Assembly (NCBI GenBank): GCA_934216375.1
Contig: CAKQBP010000119.1
Span: 1 to 5,124 of the forward strand
Length of the DNA stretch: 5,124 nucleotides
Source: an uncultured Veillonella sp.
Lineage (GTDB): Bacteria > Bacillota > Negativicutes > Veillonellales > Veillonellaceae
Direction of reading: 5' to 3'
Shown here: piece after piece, positions 1 to 5,124 of the stretch
How the letters are laid out: every line of letters starts with the position of its first letter
Numbering within the stretch: the stretch's first letter is position 1
Notes under the pieces: model-generated
What the model was told of the DNA's origin: nothing
Seen by the model: the letters and a program-made list of their open reading frames with translations, nothing else
Databases searched by the model: none
Position numbers and translations under genes: made by a program

Positions 1-71
1 TATAGCCACGGATACAGATTTTCTAATCGATATCGTTTATCATAGAACCATAGGTCATTACATATAGACCT

Positions 72-100
72 TTTACAGTAAATAGATAGCCTTGTATACG
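72..100 (+). promoter_or_regulatory. Weak candidate promoter for the DUF438/PAS gene
   Basis: TTTACA at 72-77 (5 of 6 to the -35 consensus) and TATACG at 95-100 (4 of 6 to the -10) are separated by 17 bp, which would start a transcript about 65 nt before the ATG at 172. A second AT-rich -10-like string, TATTAT at 140-145, has no usable -35. The rest of 1-171 holds no gene that I can see, only short palindromes such as CGATATCG at 28-35. In DNA this AT-rich such matches arise easily by chance. Confidence 0.25.
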
Positions 101-171
101 AGATTTTTACGTATAGGGGCTCATTAATATCAGTAAGTATATTATAAAGATTTTGATACGAAGGGAGCAAA

Positions 172-1818
172 ATGGAAAAGAAATTAGATTTATCCAAATC
201 TGTATATGATTTGGTAAAAGAATATCCTGAAGTAACAGATATTATGAAGGGTTTAGGGTTCAGCGAAATCACAAACAAAGTGATGTTGAACTCTGTTGGT
301 AAAATCATGACTATCCCGAAAGGGGCTAAGATGAAAGGTGTATCCATGATCGATATCGTGGGTGCTTTTATGAAAGCTGGTTTTACCTTAGAAGGTGAAA
401 TGCCAAACTTATCGGGTGATGATGCGAAAACTACGGGACATCCTGGCGTGGTACCTACTACAGTAGCTACAAAGCCTAATGTTACAGATGCATCTGCTAA
501 CGTAGCATCTAGTACAGTTGCAGCAAATGCAGCAGAAACCAGTGCAGCAGCATCTACTACAGCGCCAGCTAACACGGAAGAAAATTCCGAAGCTAAGGCT
601 GAAGATGCTGTTCAAGATAGCGAACGTGTAGAGCAACTTAAAGGATTCTTGAAACGTTTAGGCACAGGCGAAGACCTGGGTGCCGTTCGTGAAGATTTTG
701 CTAGTCAATTCGCCCATGTTGAGGCTAGTGAAATTATGAAAGCTGAACAAGGTCTTATGCGTGAAGGTACACCGTTAGCTGAGGTTCAACAATTATGTGA
801 CCTTCACTCCGCCTTGTTCCACGGTTCTACCATTCATGAACAAATGGAGTCAGAACATGCTAAGGTTGAGGCTGTGCTAGAGGCTCAAGAAAAGAGCAAA
901 AGTGTGGTGTCCTTGATTGAAACTGTAGGACATCCACTCCATCAATTAACAGAGGAAAACAAGGCTCTTGATGCGTTAATTGAATCCATTCGACCTAAGG
1001 TGGCAGATAAAACGGCAACCGTTGATGATGTAAATGCAGTGCGTCAAGTATCTGTTCACTATGCTAAGAAGGGTGATCTTTTGTATCCGCATTTGAAAGT
1101 AGCTTATGATATTTCTGGTCCATCTATGGTTATGTGGACTGTTGATGGTGATATTCGGGACCAATTAGGCGATTTAGCTAAGTCTAGCCAAAGCGTAGAT
1201 GATTGGTATAGACGTTTTGATGAGCTTCTTACACGTGCGCAAGAAATGATTTATAAAGAACAAAATATTTTGTTCCCAATCTGTGCAGAAAACTTCAGTA
1301 CTGAAGAGTGGTACCAAATCTACAAAGATACAGCGCAATATGAAGAAATCTTTGGGGTAAAACGCACTGCTTGGCCAGAGGCTGAAACCGCATTAGCAAC
1401 ACAAACAACAAAAGCAAGTGGCGATGATAATACCATTGCTCTAATCGGTGGTAGCTTGACTGTGGATCAATTAAATGCCATGCTTAATACAATGCCAATG
1501 GAAGTAACCTTCGTTGATCACGAAGACATTAACCGTTACTTCAACGATGGTGAAAAGGTCTTTAAACGTCCTACGACAGCTATCGGTCGCGATGTGTATT
1601 CCTGCCATCCGCCAAAGGTAGAACCAATCGCACGTGGTATTATTGATTCCTTCCGTAAAGGTGATCGCGATAATGTAGCTGTATGGCTTGAAAAGCAAGG
1701 CCGCCCATTCTATGTCAATTACATGGCTGTTCGTGATCAAAACAATAACTATATTGGTACATTGGAACTCGTACAAGACATGCAATTTGCAAAAGATCAT
1801 TTCGCTAGAACTAAATAA
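172..1818 (+). CDS. DUF1858-DUF438-hemerythrin-like-PAS protein, putative cytoplasmic sensor
   Basis: The 548-residue product has four parts. Residues 1-75 form a DUF1858 domain (SVYDLVKEYPE, MLNSVGKIMTIPKGAKMKG) without cysteine. Residues 76-150 are a low-complexity linker, Ala/Thr/Ser-rich then acidic. Residues 152-220 match DUF438. Residues 245-390 are a hemerythrin-like helical region with the GHPLH motif (H254, H257), HY at 296-297, VMW at 320-322 and KEQNILFP at 362-369. Residues 425-545 form a PAS domain with the family's CHPP (478-481) and a closing GTLELVQDM strand. There is no signal peptide or membrane segment, so it should be cytoplasmic. There is also no kinase, GGDEF, HTH or other output domain. 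Members of this family are usually annotated only as DUF438 or PAS proteins; sensing oxygen, NO, iron or redox state is inferred from the domains. The start is supported by AAGGGAG at 161-167, just before the ATG. The gene appears monocistronic, ending at a terminator at 1891-1933. An acidic residue expected in the metal-binding motif seems to be Gly301. The architecture is secure, the function is not. Confidence 0.93.
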   Translation: MEKKLDLSKSVYDLVKEYPEVTDIMKGLGFSEITNKVMLNSVGKIMTIPKGAKMKGVSMIDIVGAFMKAGFTLEGEMPNLSGDDAKTTGHPGVVPTTVATKPNVTDASANVASSTVAANAAETSAAASTTAPANTEENSEAKAEDAVQDSERVEQLKGFLKRLGTGEDLGAVREDFASQFAHVEASEIMKAEQGLMREGTPLAEVQQLCDLHSALFHGSTIHEQMESEHAKVEAVLEAQEKSKSVVSLIETVGHPLHQLTEENKALDALIESIRPKVADKTATVDDVNAVRQVSVHYAKKGDLLYPHLKVAYDISGPSMVMWTVDGDIRDQLGDLAKSSQSVDDWYRRFDELLTRAQEMIYKEQNILFPICAENFSTEEWYQIYKDTAQYEEIFGVKRTAWPEAETALATQTTKASGDDNTIALIGGSLTVDQLNAMLNTMPMEVTFVDHEDINRYFNDGEKVFKRPTTAIGRDVYSCHPPKVEPIARGIIDSFRKGDRDNVAVWLEKQGRPFYVNYMAVRDQNNNYIGTLELVQDMQFAKDHFARTK

Positions 1819-1824
1819 GACCCT

Positions 1825-1857
1825 ATATATGTGGTAACCTGAATAGGTAACATATAT
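1825..1857 (+). repeat. Imperfect hairpin just after the sensor gene
   Basis: ATATATGT at 1825-1832 pairs with ACATATAT at 1850-1857. An inner ACCT/AGGT pairing is possible around a GAAT loop. The segment also has the hexamer GGTAAC twice. The pairs are mostly A-T and no U-run follows, so this is not a terminator on its own. It could protect the 3' end of the message. Confidence 0.35.
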
Positions 1858-1858
1858 G

Positions 1859-1893
1859 AGACATATATAGAAAAGTAAGACATATATAGAAAA
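1859..1893. repeat. Tandem repeat, 16-nt identical units with 19-bp period
   Basis: The string AGACATATATAGAAAA occurs at 1859-1874 and again at 1878-1893, separated by GTA. The second copy runs directly into the A-tract that forms the left foot of the terminator. It is probably a local slippage duplication in AT-rich spacer DNA; no function is evident. Confidence 0.8.
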
Positions 1894-1933
1894 AAGGCTG
1901 CTCTACACGATTTGGTGGTAGAGCAGTCTTTTT
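1891..1933. terminator. Bidirectional Rho-independent terminator between convergent genes
   Basis: The left arm at 1891-1906 (AAAAAGGCTGCTCTAC) pairs with the right arm at 1918-1933 (GTAGAGCAGTCTTTTT) over 16 positions with one G-U pair. The loop is 11 nt (1907-1917). A T-tract ends the structure on the + strand, and the A-tract on the left becomes a U-tract when read on the - strand. It can therefore stop both the sensor gene, whose stop codon is 73 bp away, and the PLP-enzyme gene, which converges from the right. Confidence 0.92.
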
Positions 1934-1938
1934 GTATG

Positions 1939-1979
1939 CCTTATAGTTTACCGCACATACATCGCTGTATGTACTAAGG
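1939..1979 (-). repeat. Hairpin downstream of the PLP-enzyme gene
   Basis: ACATACA at 1955-1961 and TGTATGT at 1966-1972 form a perfect 7-bp stem with a TCGC loop. The flanks CCTTA (1939-1943) and TAAGG (1975-1979) can extend it with an internal loop. It lies between the end of the - strand gene and the bidirectional terminator, so it would be in the 3' untranslated part of that message. There is no U-run. Confidence 0.5.
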
Positions 1980-2035
1980 TTGTGTAGGGGATAGTATGAT
2001 TGGATACAATTACTATGCTTAATATGACTGATATG

Positions 2036-3223
2036 TTAAATATTTCTAATAATGCTGTGGGTAGCGGTTTTTATGTTTTCTAGGCTTGTAGCCAAGTTCA
2101 GACGTACAAAGGTTGCGTAGTTTTCGCCTCCGAACAATTCGCCAAAGCTTGGTGCGAGGTGGCATTTGTTTTCAAATAGGTCGTGCATATCTTCGGGCTT
2201 TACATAGGCACTAAAGTCAATCCACGCTAAATAGGTGCCATCCATAGGGCTGATGCGGATTTTTGGTAATGCCGTACAAAGCTCTCGGCATAGATATTCA
2301 TAGTTTTCACGAACCATGGCCAGTACATCTGTTAACCATGCTTCGGCCTCTGGGTGAGTGTAGGCTGCTGTGATGGCAGTTTCGGCAATAACGTCTGAGT
2401 CCGTATGGTATACATGAGCTTTATAGGCGTTGAATTGGCTTCGTAGCTTTTCGTTAGGAATGATAACCTCTGCGTGGTGCAAGCTAGCCATATTGAACGA
2501 CTTGGACAAGGAGGACATGGCAATCATGTTATCTACATAGGCTCCGCTCTTTACGGTTAAGGATGATGTAAAGGCTGTTGGGCCTGTAATAAGGTCTTGA
2601 TGGATTTCGTCGCTTATGATGAGCACATGGTGGCGCTTACAGATGCCAAATAATCGGCCCATCTCCTCTTCCGTCCACACATGGCCCACAGGGTTGTGTG
2701 GGTTGCAGTGAATGAACAGCTTCACATCGTGCTCGATAATTGCTATTTCAAAGGTCTCATAATCGACAGTATAGCGATTATCTTCGTTCCGTTTCATCGG
2801 AACTGCGATGATGTGACGTTGTGCATCGCTGGCGCTCGTATCAAAGGCGCCGTATACAGGACTTAGAACGGCGATGGAATCGTTTGGTTTTGTGAAAGCC
2901 CCAATACACCACATAATACCGGTAATGACATTGGGGGCGCTAGCGAGGCAGTCCTGTTCAATACCGCAGTTGTGACGTCGTTTGTACCAATTTATGACGG
3001 CCTCTATATAATTTGGATTTGTCATAGTATAACCTAGAGGATTGGCTTTCACATAGTTACAGATGGCATTTTGGATGCACTGAGGCGGCATAAAGTCCAT
3101 ATCGGCTACCCATAGTGGTAATAGATTCGTGCGACTGAATTTTAAATGCTCTCCATCCCATTTGCGGGAATGAGAACCGTGGCGGTCTATATAGTATTTG
3201 CTAGTGAATTCTGCTGTGTTCAT
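2036..3223 (-). CDS. MalY/PatB-type PLP-dependent aminotransferase or cystathionine beta-lyase
   Basis: This is a fold-type I, class I/II PLP enzyme of 395 residues, the usual family length. MalY/PatB enzymes cleave cystathionine or other cysteine-S-conjugates to homocysteine or thiols, pyruvate and ammonia; some act as aminotransferases. Numbering from the preferred start: the family signature LWVADMDF is at 37-44, GYT at 64-66 (active-site Tyr65), SPVY at 121-124, NPHNPVG at 174-180 (Asn177), SDEIH at 204-208 (Asp205 for the pyridine nitrogen), the Schiff-base lysine Lys241 in SLSKSFN, and the carboxylate-binding arginine Arg374 in VRLNLA. All key residues are present, so it should be active in the cytoplasm. 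The PLP-lysine segment reads SLSKSFNMAS where many relatives have APSKTFNLAG. I chose the ATG at 3223 because GAGG lies 6 nt upstream. An ATG at 3235 would give 399 residues, but it overlaps that ribosome binding site. The gene stands alone and is divergent from the flavoprotein gene. Substrate cannot be assigned from sequence. Confidence 0.93.
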   Translation of the reverse strand: MNTAEFTSKYYIDRHGSHSRKWDGEHLKFSRTNLLPLWVADMDFMPPQCIQNAICNYVKANPLGYTMTNPNYIEAVINWYKRRHNCGIEQDCLASAPNVITGIMWCIGAFTKPNDSIAVLSPVYGAFDTSASDAQRHIIAVPMKRNEDNRYTVDYETFEIAIIEHDVKLFIHCNPHNPVGHVWTEEEMGRLFGICKRHHVLIISDEIHQDLITGPTAFTSSLTVKSGAYVDNMIAMSSLSKSFNMASLHHAEVIIPNEKLRSQFNAYKAHVYHTDSDVIAETAITAAYTHPEAEAWLTDVLAMVRENYEYLCRELCTALPKIRISPMDGTYLAWIDFSAYVKPEDMHDLFENKCHLAPSFGELFGGENYATFVRLNLATSLENIKTATHSIIRNI

Positions 3224-3229
3224 AAGAAA

Positions 3230-3233
3230 CCTC
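3230..3233 (-). promoter_or_regulatory. Ribosome binding site that fixes the PLP-enzyme start
   Basis: Read on the - strand, GAGG lies 6 nt before the ATG at 3223. The alternative ATG at 3235 overlaps this GAGG and has only AAGG (3247-3250), 11 nt away, so the shorter protein is favoured. Confidence 0.65.
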
Positions 3234-3264
3234 ATATAAGGATATACCTTGAGTTGTATGTCTT

Positions 3265-3336
3265 TAATTCTTATATGTATATATTCAATTACAAAATAGA
3301 TATTTCTATTCCGTAAGGTGTATCTCTAATTCTTAT
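3265..3336. repeat. Direct repeat pair and inverted repeat upstream of the PLP-enzyme gene
   Basis: TAATTCTTAT occurs at 3265-3274 and 3327-3336, 62 bp apart. Between them AATAGA (3295-3300) and TCTATT (3305-3310) make a 6-bp inverted repeat with a 4-bp spacer. All lie where the promoter of the - strand gene should be, so they could be binding sites for a regulator. I found no convincing -35/-10 pair for that gene here, and the AT-rich composition makes chance repeats likely. Confidence 0.3.
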
Positions 3337-3398
3337 TACTGTATCTATTATCAGTATACATGCATCCTATTATATGTAAATGGACTTGTATAAAATCT

Positions 3399-3413
3399 AT
3401 GCAATCCTTGCAT
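3399..3413. promoter_or_regulatory. Inverted repeat ATGCAA-TCC-TTGCAT, possible operator
   Basis: A perfect 6-3-6 dyad lies in the divergent region, about 175 bp before the start of the PLP-enzyme gene and about 40 bp upstream of the -35 of the flavoprotein promoter. The size and position suit a dimeric regulator acting on either gene. No known binding-site consensus is recognised. Confidence 0.35.
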
Positions 3414-3454
3414 GAATAGGGGCTATATTCGTATACAAAAGGTGTTATATTTGC

Positions 3455-3484
3455 TTGACTGTTGGGACTTTCACAATTTAGAAT
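3455..3484 (+). promoter_or_regulatory. Probable sigma70-type promoter of the flavoprotein gene
   Basis: TTGACT at 3455-3460 (5 of 6) and TAGAAT at 3479-3484 (5 of 6) are spaced by 18 bp. The predicted transcript would begin near 3491, leaving a leader of about 165 nt before the ATG at 3659. This is the best promoter match in the window. Confidence 0.6.
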
Positions 3485-3620
3485 ATACTATAGAATAGTG
3501 TGAGTTTGACCAGTGACCACACGTCTATCGAATGGTTACAAAAGATAAATGTTAGCAGCATGTGGCGGCGTCCCTATGTGAGAGGGTTCATCGGAATGCT
3601 TAGGTGCATGCAACGCTGTA

Positions 3621-3633
3621 AGTATAGTATACT
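3621..3633. repeat. Perfect palindrome AGTATA-G-TATACT in the leader
   Basis: A 13-bp perfect dyad is centred at 3627, 26 bp before the start codon. It could be an operator or a small RNA hairpin, although the central loop is too short for all pairs to form. It resembles -10 elements (TATAGT, TATACT), but no -35 is suitably placed. Confidence 0.4.
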
Positions 3634-3636
3634 GGA

Positions 3637-3650
3637 TCCTTGTTAGGAGG
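3637..3650 (+). promoter_or_regulatory. Strong ribosome binding site, partly in a small hairpin
   Basis: A consensus AGGAGG at 3645-3650 lies 8 nt before the ATG at 3659 and fixes the start of the flavoprotein. TCCT at 3637-3640 can pair with AGGA at 3645-3648 around a TGTT loop, which would mask part of the site. The hairpin is only 4 bp, so its effect is uncertain. Confidence 0.7.
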
Positions 3651-3658
3651 CATGTGCC

Positions 3659-5011
3659 ATGAGTAACGAATTAAAACCACTACATTTTGATGCGGATTAT
3701 ACGATGGAGGAAGCGCTCGCGGAGGCGAAACGTTGTCTAAACTGTCCAAAGCCATTGTGCCGTATGGGTTGTCCTATTGAAAACGAAATACCTCGTTTCA
3801 TCCAAGCTATCGCACGTGGTAATTTTGGTGAAGCTAATGATATCTTGGCGGAACGAACAAATTTACCGTCTATCTGCGGTCGCGTGTGCCCACGAGAAAA
3901 TCAATGTGAAGGCAACTGTATCATGAATAAGGCGAAAAAACCGCCTATTAACATCGGTAAATTGGAACGCTTCGCTGCTGACTTTGAAAGCATCAATGAA
4001 CTTCGCAAACCTAAGAAGATTAAACAAGATCTTGGTAAGGTAGCGGTAGTAGGGTCTGGTCCTGCAGGTTTGTCCGTAGCAGGTGATGTGGCTAAACTCG
4101 GTTATGAAGTAACCGTATTTGAAGGTCAATCTGAACCAGGGGGCGTACTCTTATTTGGTATTCCGGAATTCCGCTTGTCTAAAGCCGTTGTACGTCGTGA
4201 GATCGCTCGTCTTGAAGGGTTAGGCGTTAAGTTCGTATGCAATACATTTATCGGCCAAGATAAAACTTTGGACGATCTCTTTGCTGAAGGATATGATTCT
4301 ATCTTCATCGGTACTGGTACGCATATTCCTCAAGACGTGCGCATGGAAAACGATGAAGTACCTGGTGTATTCCAAGCAATGTACTTGTTGACGAATGTAC
4401 AATTGGTAGAAAATGGGGAACTTGATGAAAATCAAATTCCTGTTAAAAAAGGTGACCGTGTTATCATCATCGGTGGTGGTAACGTAGCGATGGATGCGGC
4501 TCGTACATGCGTACGTTTAGGCTGCGAAGCGGTAACAGTAGCATATCGTCGTAGCCAAGAACAAATGCCAGCCTTGTTGTCTGAATACGAAGAGGCCCGT
4601 GCTGAAGGCGTTCAATTCCAATGGTTCGCTTCTCCAGTAGGCGTAGAAGGTAAAGACAAGGTAGAAGGCTTCAAATATGAAGTGATGGCGCTTAACGAAG
4701 ATGGTGCAGGTATCCATGGCACTGGTAATTTCCAAGTCATGCCTGTTGATAAAATCATTATCGCCGCAGGTCATAAACCAAATGCTCGTCTTGTAGGTGA
4801 AGGTAATAACTTAAAAGTAGATGAAAAAGGTTATATTATTACATCTGAAGATCCATATGGTATGACTAGTCGTGAAGGCGTATTTGCAGGTGGTGACGTT
4901 GTTCATAAACCGGCTACCGTAGTATTGGCTATGCGTGAAGCTAAAAAAGCTGTTGATGGCATGGTTAAATACATGGAAATCAAAAAAGCACAAGAAAGTG
5001 TAAATCAATAA
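3659..5011 (+). CDS. gltA: Glutamate synthase small-subunit-like NADPH flavoprotein (GltA/SudA/NfnB type)
   Basis: This FAD- and Fe-S-containing NAD(P)H oxidoreductase of 450 residues has the length of the homotetrameric NADPH glutamate synthase GltA family, also annotated as sulfide dehydrogenase SudA or NfnB. The N-terminal domain has both cysteine sets for two [4Fe-4S] clusters: C26, C29, C34, C38 and C73, C77, C83, C87. The FAD motif VVGSGPAG spans 130-137 with Glu155 at the end of the next strand. The NADPH-binding motif IIGGGNVAMDAA spans 270-281, followed by YRRSQEQMPA (296-305), whose arginines suit the 2'-phosphate of NADPH. The second FAD motif GVFAGGDV is at 407-414. Nothing is missing, so a functional cytoplasmic electron-transfer protein is expected. 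There is no glutaminase/synthase large subunit (GltB) and no SudB/NfnA partner in the window. The gene has its own promoter and terminator, so true glutamate synthase activity is uncertain; ferredoxin- or sulfur-linked NADPH chemistry is an alternative. The symbol follows common annotation of this family and must not be confused with citrate synthase gltA. Confidence 0.93.
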   Translation: MSNELKPLHFDADYTMEEALAEAKRCLNCPKPLCRMGCPIENEIPRFIQAIARGNFGEANDILAERTNLPSICGRVCPRENQCEGNCIMNKAKKPPINIGKLERFAADFESINELRKPKKIKQDLGKVAVVGSGPAGLSVAGDVAKLGYEVTVFEGQSEPGGVLLFGIPEFRLSKAVVRREIARLEGLGVKFVCNTFIGQDKTLDDLFAEGYDSIFIGTGTHIPQDVRMENDEVPGVFQAMYLLTNVQLVENGELDENQIPVKKGDRVIIIGGGNVAMDAARTCVRLGCEAVTVAYRRSQEQMPALLSEYEEARAEGVQFQWFASPVGVEGKDKVEGFKYEVMALNEDGAGIHGTGNFQVMPVDKIIIAAGHKPNARLVGEGNNLKVDEKGYIITSEDPYGMTSREGVFAGGDVVHKPATVVLAMREAKKAVDGMVKYMEIKKAQESVNQ

Positions 5012-5028
5012 TTTTATATAAATACATA

Positions 5029-5054
5029 GAGGGGCTGTAACAAAACCGCCCCTT
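5029..5054 (+). repeat. GC-rich hairpin between the flavoprotein gene and its terminator
   Basis: GAGGGGC at 5029-5035 pairs with GCCCCTT at 5048-5054 (six Watson-Crick pairs and one G-U) around a 12-nt loop. No U-run follows, so it is not a complete terminator. It could stabilise the 3' end of the message or be a remnant of a repeat. Confidence 0.5.
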
Positions 5055-5062
5055 AACACTAG

Positions 5063-5107
5063 AAAAGCTGTTAGTTGATTTTATATGATCAACTAACAGC
5101 TTTTTTT
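5063..5107 (+). terminator. Strong Rho-independent terminator of the flavoprotein gene
   Basis: The left arm at 5063-5079 and the right arm at 5088-5104 pair perfectly over 17 positions (core GCTGTTAGTTGAT / ATCAACTAACAGC) with an 8-nt loop, followed by T's to 5107. The four A's at the left foot give weaker termination potential in the opposite direction. It lies 51 bp after the stop codon and closes the transcription unit. Confidence 0.95.
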
Positions 5108-5124
5108 CTATATTTCTAAGAAAA

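Larger units (their letters stand above)
3491..3658 (+). promoter_or_regulatory. Long foldable 5' leader of the flavoprotein gene, possible cis-regulatory RNA
   Basis: This is noncoding sequence between the predicted transcript start and the ATG. It is visibly less AT-rich than the spacer before it. It can form a 5' hairpin (GTGTG 3498-3502 plus GTT 3504-3506, with GACCACAC 3515-3522), a CCCT/AGGG hairpin (3572-3575 with 3583-3586), an ATGC/GCAT hairpin (3596-3599 with 3606-3609) and longer pairings between GCAGCATG near 3555-3562 and CATGC/GCTG at 3607-3618. CCACA (3517-3521) can instead pair with TGTGG (3561-3565), which would compete with the first hairpin. It matches no riboswitch class that I recognise (T-box, TPP, FMN, cobalamin, glycine, SAM, c-di-GMP were considered). 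It may be only an untranslated leader. Confidence 0.35.

Noticed and set aside
409..636. Open frame of 75 codons on the - strand inside the sensor gene
   Set aside because: It is a shadow of the low-complexity linker, with a cysteine-rich artefact translation and no ribosome binding site.
1471..1800. Open frame of 109 codons on the - strand inside the PAS region
   Set aside because: It lies wholly opposite a well-supported domain and its translation resembles no protein family.
2681..2866. Open frame of 61 codons on the + strand inside the PLP-enzyme gene
   Set aside because: It is antisense to conserved active-site sequence and has no ribosome binding site.
113..3424. Shared 9-mer ATAGGGGCT upstream of both + strand genes (113-121 and 3416-3424)
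   Set aside because: One such match is roughly expected by chance between intergenic stretches of this size, and its distance to the start codons differs widely.
3491..3658. T-box, glycine, SAM, TPP, FMN, cobalamin or c-di-GMP riboswitch, or 6S/SRP RNA
   Set aside because: None of the conserved core strings of these RNAs could be found; only generic hairpins are visible.
4811..5059. Open frame of 82 codons on the - strand over the end of the flavoprotein gene
   Set aside because: It is antisense to the conserved FAD-binding end of the protein and runs through the 3' hairpin; the hydrophobic translation is a composition artefact.

Overview
The window reads as ordinary chromosome from a low-to-moderate GC, anaerobic, Gram-negative-type Firmicute. 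Negativicutes is the best guess, most likely Veillonella. This rests on the protein families, the AT-rich intergenic DNA, the strong AGGAGG-type ribosome binding sites and the codon use. It is an inference from pattern recognition, not a database result. No mobile element, CRISPR array, rRNA or tRNA is visible.

Layout: 1-171 is a leader without a gene. At 172-1818 (+) lies a 548-residue DUF1858 - linker - DUF438 - hemerythrin-like - PAS protein, probably a cytoplasmic redox, gas or metal sensor with no recognisable output domain. Positions 1819-2035 separate two convergent genes. They hold a 16-nt exact tandem repeat, a strong terminator that works in both directions, and a second hairpin. 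At 2036-3223 (-) lies a MalY/PatB-type PLP enzyme, a cystathionine beta-lyase or aminotransferase. Its start is better placed at 3223 than at 3235. Positions 3224-3658 form a divergent control region of about 430 bp with several inverted repeats, one good sigma70-type promoter at 3455-3484 and a leader of roughly 165 nt that can fold. At 3659-5011 (+) lies a 450-residue glutamate-synthase small-subunit-like flavoprotein (GltA/SudA/NfnB type) with two complete iron-sulfur cysteine sets. It is followed by a strong terminator at 5063-5107.

The three genes look like three separate transcription units. A loose common theme is redox and sulfur/nitrogen metabolism: a possible iron- or oxygen-responsive sensor, a C-S lyase for sulfur amino acids, and an NADPH/Fe-S flavoprotein. 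Nothing in the sequence proves that they work together. I see no convincing new multi-gene system. The points most worth following up are the long foldable leader of the flavoprotein gene, the changed acidic residues in the hemerythrin-like domain of the sensor, and the lack of a partner subunit gene beside the flavoprotein.
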